DNA of 64,000 nt, taken from positions 2,285,001-2,349,000 of the forward strand of contig NZ_JBBOPI010000001.1 of the NCBI RefSeq assembly GCF_038003525.1, read 5' to 3'. A model generated the notes under the pieces. The model ran no database searches. It was not told where the DNA came from and saw nothing but the letters and a program-made list of their open reading frames with translations. Below are positions 43,238-52,298 of this stretch, in pieces. Each line of letters opens with the position of its first letter. Position 1 is the stretch's first letter. This stretch comes from Solibacillus sp. FSL H8-0538 (GTDB lineage: Bacteria > Bacillota > Bacilli > Bacillales_A > Planococcaceae). Made by a program: the position numbers and the translations under genes.

Positions 43238-43360
43238 TACGCTCGCTTCTCCCCATTTCGGCAAAATCGTCGCGATCATGCGGCACTGCCGAAATGGGGA
43301 GAGCGCATTTGACTAAACATGGACTAAAAAATAAATTTCTTAGTCCATGATAAGAGCCCG
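43238..43360 (+). promoter_or_regulatory. Two hairpins in the ispG leader
   Basis: TCTCCCCATTTCGGCA / TGCCGAAATGGGGAGA is a perfect 16-base stem with a 23-base loop (43246-43301). CATGGACTAA / TTAGTCCATG (43317-43350) follows just before the ribosome site of ispG. Neither ends in a T-tract, so they are not simple terminators. They may be an mRNA leader structure or a mobile palindrome. Confidence 0.6.
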
Positions 43361-43377
43361 AAAAGGAGAGAATTTTC

Positions 43378-44493
43378 ATGAGTGAGATTATTCACCGTTC
43401 AAAAACACGTCCTGTACGTGTAGGTAACTTAACAATTGGTGGTAGTAACGAATTATTTATTCAAAGTATGTGTACTACTAAAACACATGACGTAGAAGCA
43501 ACAGTAGCAGAGATTCTACGTTTAGAGGAAGCGGGCTGTCAATTAGTACGTGTGGCCGTTCCAGATGAGCGCGCAGCAGATGCTATCGCAGAAATTAAAA
43601 AACGTATTAATATTCCATTAGTTGCTGATATTCACTTTGACTATAAACTAGCATTAAAAGCTATTGAAAATGGTATTGATAAAGTACGTATTAACCCTGG
43701 TAATATCGGACGCCGCGAAAAGGTAGAAGCCGTTGTAAATGCTGCCAAGGCTAAAAATATTCCAATTCGTATCGGTGTAAACGCTGGATCATTAGAACGT
43801 CATATTCTTGAAAAGTACGGCTACCCTACTGCTGACGGTATGGTTGAGTCTGCTCTTCATCATATAAAAATTTTAGAAGACCTTGATTTCCACGACATTA
43901 TCGTGTCAATGAAGGCTTCTGATGTTAACTTAGCAATTGAAGCGTATGAGAAAGCATCAAAAGCATTTGACTACCCGCTTCATTTAGGGATTACAGAGTC
44001 AGGTACATTATTTGCAGGTACTGTGAAATCTGCAGCTGGTCTTGGTGCGATTCTTTCTAAAGGCATCGGTAATACATTACGTATTTCACTTTCGGCTGAC
44101 CCAGTCGAAGAAATTAAAGTAGCACGTGAATTACTTAAATCATTCGGCTTAGCATCAAATATGGCAACACTTATTTCTTGCCCAACTTGTGGCCGTATTG
44201 AAATTGACTTAATTTCAATTGCTAACGAAGTAGAAGAATATATTTCTACACTTAAAGTACCTTTAAAAGTAGCTGTACTAGGCTGTGCTGTAAATGGCCC
44301 TGGTGAGGCACGTGAGGCGGATATCGGCATTGCCGGTGCACGTGGTGAAGGTTTGCTATTCATGAAGGGGAAAACAGTTCGTAAAGTACCTGAGGCGACA
44401 ATGGTAGAGGAACTGAAAAAAGAAATTGACAAGCTTGCTGCCGAAATGGAAGAAAAGATTGCCGCAGAGGAAGCAGCAAACGCATCGAAATAA
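43378..44493 (+). CDS. ispG: 4-hydroxy-3-methylbut-2-en-1-yl diphosphate synthase (flavodoxin)
   Basis: A 371-residue [4Fe-4S] enzyme of the MEP isoprenoid pathway. TIM-barrel part ([30 protein letters not shown]) and reductase part with cluster cysteines in SCPTCGR and [11 protein letters not shown]. It makes HMBPP. The C-terminus has an Ala/Glu-rich helix. Good AAGGAGAG site; yqfW follows after 12 bases. Confidence 0.97.
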   Translation: MSEIIHRSKTRPVRVGNLTIGGSNELFIQSMCTTKTHDVEATVAEILRLEEAGCQLVRVAVPDERAADAIAEIKKRINIPLVADIHFDYKLALKAIENGIDKVRINPGNIGRREKVEAVVNAAKAKNIPIRIGVNAGSLERHILEKYGYPTADGMVESALHHIKILEDLDFHDIIVSMKASDVNLAIEAYEKASKAFDYPLHLGITESGTLFAGTVKSAAGLGAILSKGIGNTLRISLSADPVEEIKVARELLKSFGLASNMATLISCPTCGRIEIDLISIANEVEEYISTLKVPLKVAVLGCAVNGPGEAREADIGIAGARGEGLLFMKGKTVRKVPEATMVEELKKEIDKLAAEMEEKIAAEEAANASK

Positions 44494-44505
44494 GGAGAAT
44501 TACCT

Positions 44506-45084
44506 ATGACGAAAAAATTAAAGCCGCGCTTTGGGATTGATATTGACGGGACAGTCACTTGCCCGGCGACTTTAATTCCTCATATAAATAATCAATACAA
44601 TGTCAATATAACAATTGCGGATATTACAGAATATGACTTTTTAAGCGGTTTCCCTCACCCTGTAGACCGCAATGAATTTAATCAGTGGTTTAAAGCGAAT
44701 GAACCTATGATGTATGAAGTAAGTGAACTTGCTCAAGATGCAAAAAAAATCTTAGTAGATTGGCAAAATTCCTATGAGCTGTTTTATATTTCAGCACGTG
44801 GTGAAAACGTATTTGATGTTACGCAAAATTGGTTTAAGAAGCATTCGTTGCCATTTGACCATATTGAGTTAATCGGCAGTCATGACAAAATTAGTGTGGC
44901 AAAAAAACATGCAGTAGAAGTGTTTTTTGAGGATAAACATGATAATGCGGTGATGATAGCTGAAGAATTAAGTATTCCAGTTATATTGTTTGACACGCCG
45001 TATAACCAAATGCCTGCCCCAACTAATGTCATACGCGTTAATAACTGGATTGAGGCAAATGACTGGATTCGTAAAAACTATTAG
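44506..45084 (+). CDS. yqfW: HAD-like 5'-nucleotidase family protein (YqfW)
   Basis: A 192-residue HAD-fold protein: motif I FGIDIDGTV, motif III and IV region SVAKKHAVEVFFEDKHDNA. It belongs to the 5'(3')-deoxyribonucleotidase-like (NT5C) group, probably dephosphorylating nucleotides. Operon with ispG, as in B. subtilis. Confidence 0.88.
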   Translation: MTKKLKPRFGIDIDGTVTCPATLIPHINNQYNVNITIADITEYDFLSGFPHPVDRNEFNQWFKANEPMMYEVSELAQDAKKILVDWQNSYELFYISARGENVFDVTQNWFKKHSLPFDHIELIGSHDKISVAKKHAVEVFFEDKHDNAVMIAEELSIPVILFDTPYNQMPAPTNVIRVNNWIEANDWIRKNY

Positions 45085-45089
45085 TCCTA

Positions 45090-45144
45090 TTAGAAAGACA
45101 CATCTCGCCCAATATAGGGCGAGATGCTGTCCTTTCTTATCTAC
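45090..45144 (-). repeat. THR repeat, copy 13 (short form, H1 only)
   Basis: A perfect H1 CATCTCGCCC / GGGCGAGATG. It lacks H2: CTTTCTTAT runs directly into CTACTAAAAA. This is what deletion between the two CTTAT repeats flanking H2 would leave. The hairpin at 45150 adjoins it. Confidence 0.92.
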
Positions 45145-45149
45145 TAAAA

Positions 45150-45200
45150 ATTGAAGGACTGTTTGAAAGTGTAAATTCACTTTCAAACAGTCCTTTTCTA
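45150..45200. terminator. Terminator after yqfW
   Basis: AAGGACTGTTTGAAAGTG / CACTTTCAAACAGTCCTT perfect 18-base stem, TTTTC on one side and CAATTTTTA on the other; bidirectional. Confidence 0.92.
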
Positions 45201-45393
45201 TTAAAGTTCAATGGCGTCATGGGCATACGAATCATCATCTTGCTGTCCAACTGCTTCAATACCATTAAATATCTAAAATCCCTCTTGACCAACGATCTAC
45301 AAAACTTTCGAACGTAATGCCATATCGATCATACACTTGATGATAGACAAAATAAACACCCAATTTGTCTAACATTTCATCATCAATTTTCAT
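45201..45393 (-). pseudogene. Small frameshifted gene
   Basis: ATG 45393 behind CGGAGGGAC opens MKIDDEMLDKLGVYFVYHQ...WSRGILDI then a stop at 45265. One base out of frame, coding sense continues NGIEAVGQQDDDSYAHDAIEL to a stop at 45201. The two parts give a 64-residue acidic protein. Likely a one-base insertion near 45267, or a 42-residue product if not. Not recognised. Confidence 0.6.
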
Positions 45394-45534
45394 CTTACCA
45401 GTCCCTCCGCATAAAATTGTTAACGATGTCGGCGAGTGCTTTCCGTTGCAACTTGTAATGCTGTAGACTATACAATATCCACGTAAAATCCCCTTTATTA
45501 CACTGTTTAGGATTATTAATAATATTTTAGTAAG

Positions 45535-45753
45535 GGTTTTTACCAGATCATATGCTTTACTTTAAAAGAAAGTGTACTACTTTATTAGCACATAGAACAG
45601 AAGGCGGCGACTCCTGCGGGAAAGCGTGAGCCTTGAGACCCCGCACGTAGCGAAGCGGAGGAGGAGGCTCAAGCCACGCCCGCGGAAAGCGTCCGCCTGG
45701 AGTGGAATGTGCTGACTAGTACAGATTTTGGTATAGAGCCTTTAGTAATATAC
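45535..45753. repeat. Long GC-rich palindromic repeat, full copy
   Basis: AT-rich ends (GCTTTACTTTAAAAGAAAG...; ...ACAGATTTTGGTATAGAGCC) around a GC-rich core (45599-45700) starting AAGGCGGCGACTCCTGCGGG and ending GGAAAGCGTCCGCC. The core's ends pair. A copy with the core deleted lies at 54401-54528 in opposite orientation. Confidence 0.85.
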
Positions 45754-45878
45754 TATTTTTTTAGTGACTCCACATATTGTGACAAAATTTTCACATTCAA
45801 TTTGTAAAACAGCATGTTTGAGGTTGTACATTTTAGTAAGATGAATAATGACTAAGTAGAATAATTGGAGGTAGAGTA

Positions 45879-46382
45879 ATGCGGCATATACAGGCATTTT
45901 TAATGCTCATGTTAGTAACAATTATTTTGACAGGCTGCGGGGAAACGTTTGAGGAGTTAAAGGACGCAGCATATGGTATTAATTCAAAGGCAGATGAGGC
46001 AGCATCAGCATTGTCAATGGATGTACACTCCATTCGAACGACCGAAATTCAATTCAACAACCAAACATTCACAATTAATGACTTATATAAAACCATTTTA
46101 CGTGACGTTCAGTGGCATTATGAAAAAATAGATGAAGTTGACACGTTAACAGTGACGGGTACATGGAAAAATAATGGACTATTCAGTGCCTATAAATTTG
46201 ATGAAGACATAAAAAAGCAACTACTTGAACATGGAGAAATCACAGTATTTTTAACATTCCCTAACGGAAAATTGAGTGAAGAGGATGCGGTAATTTCGAT
46301 GCACCTGAACGATGAAACAGTTGTTCAAGATATAGGAACAACGGCTTTACATGCTTTATATGATGTGTATTTAAACCTTTAG
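45879..46382 (+). CDS. Putative lipoprotein
   Basis: A 167-residue protein with signal peptide and lipobox LTGC (Cys20), then a mostly helical and beta domain (EIQFNNQTFTINDLYKTIL; TLTVTGTWKNNGLFSAYKF). Not recognised. Ribosome site TGGAGG. It stands alone between repeats. Confidence 0.8.
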   Translation: MRHIQAFLMLMLVTIILTGCGETFEELKDAAYGINSKADEAASALSMDVHSIRTTEIQFNNQTFTINDLYKTILRDVQWHYEKIDEVDTLTVTGTWKNNGLFSAYKFDEDIKKQLLEHGEITVFLTFPNGKLSEEDAVISMHLNDETVVQDIGTTALHALYDVYLNL

Positions 46383-46383
46383 G

Positions 46384-46600
46384 AGTAGTAATTAGGGCTC
46401 TAATTTAATTATTGGAATTGTTTGAATGCTAAAGTAGATTTTTAAGCAAGCATACAATCATTCAACACGACGTTGGTCATGGTGGCAATACCGCATGGAG
46501 GCGGTGTTTTTGCCAGCCAGCCGCTATGTAAGGAGCGATAGTAATGATTTTGCATTCATATTATCTCACTCAAAATATCCATAATGAAATTTAATAAAGC
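46384..46600. other. Gap with a possible terminator
   Basis: About 215 bases. CAATACCGC / GGCGGTGTTTTT around 46482-46511 can form a short terminator hairpin. Nothing else is recognised. Confidence 0.4.
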
Positions 46601-46966
46601 CTAATAGTTAAAATGGTCTGCTAGTCGCTTAGACATGCCGAAGCTACCGTCAATCCCCTTTAGCCATGCTTTCGCAAATTGGTCGTAGCTAAACACTCTT
46701 ACCTCATGCCCTAATGCTTCCTTGAATTCTTCTAAAAATTCATGGTGTAAAACAGGTTGCCCTATTTCTAATTGATGCACATATTTTTTTGTAATATCTA
46801 GCAGATTTTGAAATTGATTTCTAGATAAATCATGTGAAATAATTTCATCAAATAAACTATTTTCCTCATAGCTTCGCGTTAATTGCTGCAGTAAAGATTT
46901 ATGAAATTCTAATTTTTCAATTCGTTGTTCAAGCAATTGTAATTTTTCAAGTAATTCTATTGTCAT
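46601..46966 (-). CDS. DUF1878-like (YhaI) protein
   Basis: About 121 residues, start MTIELLEKLQLLEQRIEKLEF with GGGGGAAG upstream. An N-terminal coiled coil precedes a helical body (EIISHDLSRNQFQNLLDITKKYVHQLE; LHHEFLEEFKEAL). The layout matches YhaI/DUF1878 proteins, which have no known function. The match is by pattern only. Confidence 0.65.
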   Translation of the reverse strand: MTIELLEKLQLLEQRIEKLEFHKSLLQQLTRSYEENSLFDEIISHDLSRNQFQNLLDITKKYVHQLEIGQPVLHHEFLEEFKEALGHEVRVFSYDQFAKAWLKGIDGSFGMSKRLADHFNY

Positions 46967-47156
46967 TTTACTTCCCCCAATTCTATACAAAAAATAATAA
47001 TAATTCTAACTCCATTATAAACAACGTCTATGCACAATCAATGCATTATTATTTTGTTCCCATTTACGACAAATAATTTGAAATTTCTACCACATTAATT
47101 TTATACTTATTAAATAATTGAAACAAGCAAACATTTATCAACAGGGAGGAATTACT

Positions 47157-47555
47157 ATGTCACTATTTTGTATGAAACATACGTACGGGATTCATGAGAT
47201 CTCAGATGTTAAAAAGCATAAAACAAACATTGAACTGCGCACGTCAACGAACGAAGTATTACATATTATTATTATTACCGATGAAAATTACACGGTATAT
47301 GATGATCGCTTTGCTGGTGCTTCTAAGCAACTGAGCTCGGTGGAGGCTTTTGATATTAATAGCAGCTTCCGTAATAATGATTTTGATCATATGCGTGAAT
47401 TGTTTACGAATGCGTTTACTGAATTGTTAGAAAAATTAGCTACATATGTTGGCAAAGAGACAATCTTAGATTTAGATAGCATTCGTCATGATATTAGTGA
47501 TAGCCATAAAGGTATTTATTTTAAAGTCATCTCGGATACGAAAATGTATGAATAG
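47157..47555 (+). CDS. Hypothetical protein
   Basis: 132 residues from ATG 47157 (MSLFCMKHTYG) with AGGGAGGA upstream; the frame opens earlier at 47118 without a ribosome site. Mixed alpha/beta protein without signal or membrane segment (TNIELRTSTNEVLHIIIITDENYTVYD). Not recognised. Confidence 0.68.
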   Translation: MSLFCMKHTYGIHEISDVKKHKTNIELRTSTNEVLHIIIITDENYTVYDDRFAGASKQLSSVEAFDINSSFRNNDFDHMRELFTNAFTELLEKLATYVGKETILDLDSIRHDISDSHKGIYFKVISDTKMYE

Positions 47556-47590
47556 TTTAATAGAATTCCAATTAAAGCTTTTTGGAGGCT

Positions 47591-47726
47591 ATGTTACATA
47601 ACACTGTAGTTTTTAAGAACTAAAAAGTGCTACACAAGTAACGGTAGGTGGTTTAAATAAAGTACAATCAATAAAGAAACAATAGTGACAACCACAACGA
47701 AACAAGTTAAAGAGGCTGTTGAGTAA
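47591..47726 (+). pseudogene. Possible small decayed gene
   Basis: After TTGGAGGCT an ATG opens MLHNTVVFKN and a stop. In other frames coding-like pieces follow (ATQVTVGGLNKVQSIKK, then IVTTTTKQVKEAVE and stop). They could be one small protein broken by two frameshifts. The terminator at 47709 follows. Family not recognised. The rest of the gap to 47869 is AT-rich. Confidence 0.35.
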
Positions 47727-47757
47727 GTATACTTCTATACTTATTCAACGCCTTTTT
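47709..47757 (+). terminator. Terminator
   Basis: AGGCTGTTGAGTAAGTATA / TATACTTATTCAACGCCT long stem followed by TTTTTT. Confidence 0.9.
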
Positions 47758-47869
47758 TATGGTTAACTCAAATAGTGTGACGTCAGCTTTATTCTCGCAT
47801 TTTATTGCTTTTTCATTTAAAGTGGAACTTATACAATTAGAGTAAATTTACACGAAAAGGTGAGGTAAA

Positions 47870-48319
47870 ATGGACCGAGATTTTGCAATTGATATTGTAT
47901 CTGAAAAGTTGAAGCTTATTCGGACTGAAAATGACTACACACAGGATAAAATGGCAGAAGTAATCGGAATTTCTAAAAAAACTCTTGTGCAAATCGAAAA
48001 AGGACGCATTTCCGCTGGTTGGACAACTTCTGTAGCGGTTTGCGCTTTGTTCCGTGAAAGTTCCATTTTGCAAAATGCATTTGGCGGTGATCCATTAGAA
48101 GTCATTGAATTAACGGCTCACGATGTCATTAGTAGACCAAAGGAGAAAACACTCGGAGGCTATATCTGGTGGCGTGATGTCAAGATAGGGAACGGCTATC
48201 GCTTACAACAAAATATTTTAAGTCAACATTTTCGTATATTAGATGAAGATAACTATCGCCTTTATAGCTCATTCGAGGAACAAATTATATTAAAAAAATG
48301 GCAGACTATCGTTAACTAA
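47870..48319 (+). CDS. XRE-type helix-turn-helix regulator
   Basis: 149 residues. N-terminal HTH (LIRTENDYTQDKMAEVIGISKKTLVQIEKGR, residues 17-47) of the XRE family, then a C-terminal region (WWRDVKIGNGYRLQQNILSQHFRILDEDNYRLYSSF) that reads as a small unknown sensory domain. Ribosome site AAGGTGAGG. Target unknown; the next gene is 260 bases away. Confidence 0.85.
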   Translation: MDRDFAIDIVSEKLKLIRTENDYTQDKMAEVIGISKKTLVQIEKGRISAGWTTSVAVCALFRESSILQNAFGGDPLEVIELTAHDVISRPKEKTLGGYIWWRDVKIGNGYRLQQNILSQHFRILDEDNYRLYSSFEEQIILKKWQTIVN

Positions 48320-48333
48320 ATATATCCCATTTA

Positions 48334-48415
48334 TTCGAAAGACAAAACTCGCCCAAAATAGAGCGAGTTAATGTCCTTTCTTATGTGGAGGAGAAAGTTA
48401 TATTTTCTTATCCAC
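48334..48415 (-). repeat. THR two-hairpin repeat, copy 14
   Basis: H1 AACTCGCCC / GAGCGAGTT and H2 GTGGAGGAGAAAG / TTTTCTTATCCAC. It lies between two plus-strand genes; no hairpin terminator adjoins it, only TTTTTAAG. Confidence 0.9.
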
Positions 48416-48561
48416 TTAAAAACAGTTACGAATTACATCGTATATTTAATGATTTACACCAAAAGTCGAAATATATTTGTATTTTTTAGAATATTTCGTG
48501 TGTTACCAGCAGGAAGTTTGATATACTTTTATAGAAAATCTTACATTTAGGGGGAATTTTT

Positions 48562-50751
48562 CTGTTAATCAATCATACAATGCCCCTATCAAAGGAACAG
48601 TTATTTTCATGGTTAAAAAATGTAGGTGAACAGTATAGTACGGGTGTCGTTATTATTGACCCTTCCGAAGCATGTTTACCGATCGTTTACTACAATGCAG
48701 CTTTTACTAATCTATGTGGTTATACAGAACAACAATTAATTGGTAAAAGCTTATCAGTACTAAATGGAATTAAAACCGATTCTGAGATAGAGACCGAACT
48801 AAATTATCATCTTCAACAAGCAATATCAAATCAGTTTACTATTTTACAATACGCATGTGACGGAACAGCTTATTGGAATTTCATGACGTTACATCCGTTT
48901 CGCGATGCAGGGGATACGGTTCAATTTATTTTTCTAACATGTGAAGACGTTACAGAATTAATGCTCAACAAAATGCTCTCTAAGCTAGAAAGAGAAGTGT
49001 ATATCGAGCTTGACAGAGACGATGAGTTAGAAACAATTTTAAATGTCATTACTGATCAAATAGAAAAACATTATATTCGTGACGCCTATTGTGCAATTCA
49101 TCTAGTTCAGCCTGACGGGTCGATAAAAGCGGTCGCAACTGGCTCCTTACCTCACTCGATAGTAGAACAATTGCAAACGGTTGAAATGGAGCTACTAGCA
49201 GATTGTAGTGGAACGGCAATTGACTTAAAGGAATTTATTGTTGCAGAGGATGTACTTAATGATTGGCGATGTGAAGGATTTCATGACTCTGAACTGAATT
49301 CCCATATAGTAACATGCTGGGCTAAGCCAATACTAAATCAACAACAGAAAGTGCTCGGTTCCTTCACCTTGTACTTCAATGAAAAGACGGAGCTAAAACG
49401 TACAGACATTGATTTCCTCAATCGTCTAATTCCACTTATTTCCTTGTCGGTTAAGTACGCTGAGCAAAAGCAGCAATTATCGCGATTAGCCTATTATGAT
49501 GTAGGAACGAATATTCCTAATCAGCATTATTTTAACAATGAATTATCAAAATGGATTGTTGAGGGTCATGAAGGTTTAATTATATTAATTCAACCTGGGG
49601 AATATTCTAATATTGTTGAATTATATGGTCGCAAAGCTGGTGATGAGTTACTTAGCCAAATTGTGGAGCGCCTAAATCAGCATTCTGGTAACCATGAGGA
49701 ATTTATTGCACGATTCACTAATTCAGCCATTATTGTCGCGAGTAAATATAAGCTAACAGAACTGGATACATATGATTTCCGGGTACGCCAATTAACGATT
49801 ATTCCGTACTTTATTAATGGAAAAGAGTTGTATATTACACTTAAATTAGGGATTGGCTTTTTTAGCGCGGACCTGTCTGCAGAAGATTGTATTCGTCAGG
49901 CAGATATAGCACTAACAAAATCTCGTGCGACAAGCGGGACGAAGGTAGTATTTTTTGAAGAAGAAAGTGATGCTAAACTGCAGCAAGAAATGGATATATT
50001 GAATCAGTTATCTTATGGGCTTCAGCATAATGAATTTACGATCTATTTACAGCCTAAAATCAATTTTGAAACATCTGAAATTGAAGGATTCGAGGCATTG
50101 TCTCGTTGGAACTCACATGTTTTAGGCGCTGTCTCTCCTGCTATTTTTATTTCAGCGGCTGAACAATCTGGGAAAATTAGAGAAATTGATACACTGGTCA
50201 TCAAAAAGGTGCTAAGTTGGCAGCAACAGCGCCTAATAAAAGGTTTAAAAATAGTACCGATTGCAGTAAATATATCACCTGACCATTTTTATTACGAATC
50301 GTTTATTAATGATTTTTTAGCGTTATTGTCCAAATATAATGTGCCAACACAATATATTAAACTTGAAGTAACTGAAAGCATAGAGCTCGTTGATTTTTCT
50401 AAAGCGAAGGATATATTATCGACTTTAAAAAGTGCGGGTATTAATAGTTCGATTGATGATTTCGGGGTAGGCTTCTCATCGCTGAGCTATTTACCACAGT
50501 TGCCCTTTTCTGAAATTAAAATTGATCGAAGCTTTGTCAATGCAATGGATGATCCCGGTATGCATGCTGTCGTTCAAACAATCGTTCAATTAGCCTCTAA
50601 TTTACATATGTGTGCTGTAGCAGAAGGTATTGAAACACTTGAGCAGTTTATGATGCTTAAAGCAATGGGCTGCCATACTGGACAAGGCTTCTATTTTTAT
50701 AAGCCAATGCCACTTGAGGAAGCTACAACACTGTTAGATCTAAAACTATAA
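48562..50751 (+). CDS. PAS-GAF-GGDEF-EAL c-di-GMP phosphodiesterase
   Basis: About 729 residues. PAS (15-125), GAF-like (135-290), GGDEF (about 300-455) and EAL (about 470-720) domains. The GGDEF signature is replaced by TNSAI (ARFTNSAIIV), so cyclase activity is unlikely. The EAL domain keeps EALSRW (near 505), AVNIS, EVTES, DDFGVGFSSL and AEGIET, so it should hydrolyse c-di-GMP. A GGGGGA site fits a CTG start at 48562 better than the ATG 18 bases later. Cytosolic, no membrane helix. Confidence 0.92.
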   Translation: MLINHTMPLSKEQLFSWLKNVGEQYSTGVVIIDPSEACLPIVYYNAAFTNLCGYTEQQLIGKSLSVLNGIKTDSEIETELNYHLQQAISNQFTILQYACDGTAYWNFMTLHPFRDAGDTVQFIFLTCEDVTELMLNKMLSKLEREVYIELDRDDELETILNVITDQIEKHYIRDAYCAIHLVQPDGSIKAVATGSLPHSIVEQLQTVEMELLADCSGTAIDLKEFIVAEDVLNDWRCEGFHDSELNSHIVTCWAKPILNQQQKVLGSFTLYFNEKTELKRTDIDFLNRLIPLISLSVKYAEQKQQLSRLAYYDVGTNIPNQHYFNNELSKWIVEGHEGLIILIQPGEYSNIVELYGRKAGDELLSQIVERLNQHSGNHEEFIARFTNSAIIVASKYKLTELDTYDFRVRQLTIIPYFINGKELYITLKLGIGFFSADLSAEDCIRQADIALTKSRATSGTKVVFFEEESDAKLQQEMDILNQLSYGLQHNEFTIYLQPKINFETSEIEGFEALSRWNSHVLGAVSPAIFISAAEQSGKIREIDTLVIKKVLSWQQQRLIKGLKIVPIAVNISPDHFYYESFINDFLALLSKYNVPTQYIKLEVTESIELVDFSKAKDILSTLKSAGINSSIDDFGVGFSSLSYLPQLPFSEIKIDRSFVNAMDDPGMHAVVQTIVQLASNLHMCAVAEGIETLEQFMMLKAMGCHTGQGFYFYKPMPLEEATTLLDLKL

Positions 50752-50754
50752 ACG

Positions 50755-50809
50755 TTAGAAAGACACATCTCGTCCAAACTAGGGCGAGATGCTGTCCTTA
50801 CTTATCTAC
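50755..50809 (-). repeat. THR repeat, copy 15 (short form, H1 only)
   Basis: H1 CATCTCGTCC / GGGCGAGATG. H2 is missing exactly as in copy 13 (CTTACTTATCTACTAAAAA). On the minus strand it follows the T7 tract of the esterase gene's terminator. Confidence 0.92.
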
Positions 50810-50811
50810 TA

Positions 50812-50845
50812 AAAAAAGAGCTGACGATTTAGCGCCAGCTTTTAT
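50812..50845 (-). terminator. Terminator of the esterase-like gene
   Basis: AAGCTGGCGCTAAATCGTCAGCTC hairpin then TTTTTTT on the minus strand. Confidence 0.87.
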
Positions 50846-50853
50846 TTTTCATA

Positions 50854-51501
50854 TTAGTTTAAAGTCGTAACCAAGTCCTGCGCGATAAATGCGACTAAAT
50901 CTCGAAGATTTTCCGGTGTTACCCCATGACCATCCGCATATGTTTTAAACGTCACATCTGTTCCATAATCTGCGAAAAATGTAGCACTAGCTTCCCCCCA
51001 TGCGAACGGGTACACATAATCATATTCCCCATGTGAAATAAAAATTTTCGAGTTGTCCATTGATTTTTTACTGTACTCAGTAGCAACAAACTCTGGAATA
51101 TAACCGCTCAGTGCAGCTGTCCCGCGAATGGCATTGCCCATTATTAGTGCAAGAGTTTGCGCGATAACAGCACCTTGGTTAAAACCGACGACATAAATTT
51201 TTTCAGCGTCTAGATTAAATTCATGTATCGCCTCTAAAATAAATGCCTCTGTAAATTTTACGACTTTATCAAAAACGTCGCGTTGCGGCTTACCCTCTTC
51301 TTCAAATGTATAAAATGCATAGCCCGGCTTATGCTGAATTGGCCCTTGTAAGCTGAAAATATGACATTGTGCTTTAAAATCCCCAACTAATTGTACTAAA
51401 TCCTGTTCATTGCTTGCTAAGCCGTGTAATAAAAAAATTGCTGGTTGCTTCTCTCCTGTTACTTGCGGTGCTGTACGTTGAAATATATATGGTGAATTCA
51501 T
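50854..51501 (-). CDS. Phospholipase/carboxylesterase-like alpha/beta hydrolase lacking the Ser nucleophile
   Basis: A 215-residue alpha/beta hydrolase of the carboxylesterase/thioesterase (YpfH/EstB) type: oxyanion region LLHGLASNE, catalytic Asp161 (HGEYD) and His192 (DGHG). The nucleophile elbow, expected GFSQG, reads GFNQG: Asn108 comes from AAC, one base from the AGC Ser codon. As read, it cannot act as a serine hydrolase. It is either inactive, a binding protein, or carries a sequencing error. It lies 14 bases after the next gene upstream. Confidence 0.85.
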   Translation of the reverse strand: MNSPYIFQRTAPQVTGEKQPAIFLLHGLASNEQDLVQLVGDFKAQCHIFSLQGPIQHKPGYAFYTFEEEGKPQRDVFDKVVKFTEAFILEAIHEFNLDAEKIYVVGFNQGAVIAQTLALIMGNAIRGTAALSGYIPEFVATEYSKKSMDNSKIFISHGEYDYVYPFAWGEASATFFADYGTDVTFKTYADGHGVTPENLRDLVAFIAQDLVTTLN

Positions 51502-51515
51502 ATGATCTCTCCTCT

Positions 51516-52082
51516 CTAAACAAGTTCCATTTTATTAACGAACTGATCTGCATAATATGCAATATAGCCATCAATCATTTTTAAAGTTGCTCTCACATCG
51601 CCCTCAGCTAACAGTGTCGCTTCTTTTTGCAACGTAACATACGTTAAAAAATCGAAGCGCAACGAATGTTCTACCGATGCATAAGCATAATCATAGATAA
51701 CAGCATCTTCCGTTACTTTTAATGCCTTGTACTGGCTATGAAACACTTTTTTATAATCGTCCATTTTTTCCGACACAAATTGCCGAATCCGCATTTGCTG
51801 TGCTATCAATTCGTTTTCAATATACGAAATTTTCGGTACGGAGCCTGTTCCATACGTATCAGTAAAAACTTTTGTCCATGCCGCCTTGTTTTCCACATAA
51901 TATGTAATGTTGAGCATTAAGCGGTCATAAAAATCTTCTTGAGAAGTGGACGATTCTTTTTTCATCGTAATATTTTTTTGTATCGTTTGTTCCAGTTGCT
52001 TGACATCCGCTTTTGCTGTTAAATGAAAAAATTGTTGCTCAATATATTTTGTAATATTTTTTTGCAGTTGCTCATTTATCAT
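51516..52082 (-). CDS. Hypothetical protein
   Basis: About 188 residues, start MINEQLQKN with AAGGAAGTG upstream (another ATG three codons earlier). Long helices (NITKYIEQQFFHLTAKADVKQLEQTI; YIENELIAQQMRIRQFVSEKMDDYKKVF). No signal or membrane segment. Not recognised. Cotranscribed with the esterase-like gene. Confidence 0.7.
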   Translation of the reverse strand: MINEQLQKNITKYIEQQFFHLTAKADVKQLEQTIQKNITMKKESSTSQEDFYDRLMLNITYYVENKAAWTKVFTDTYGTGSVPKISYIENELIAQQMRIRQFVSEKMDDYKKVFHSQYKALKVTEDAVIYDYAYASVEHSLRFDFLTYVTLQKEATLLAEGDVRATLKMIDGYIAYYADQFVNKMELV

Positions 52083-52298
52083 ACGTTTCACTTCCTTAAA
52101 ATCTTCTGTCTTTTGCCCTTTCTATCGTACCATTCATTTTCATTTAAGGCACGAGAGATCCGAACGAAAGCAATTTTTTTTTAAGCGTTGTACATTATTA
52201 AGGCTCTATAGTTCCATACAATCTATAAATCCTAAAATGTAAAGTTAACTATTTTACTAGCTCGACTACAATTATAAATAGGAACAGGAGGAGTCAAA

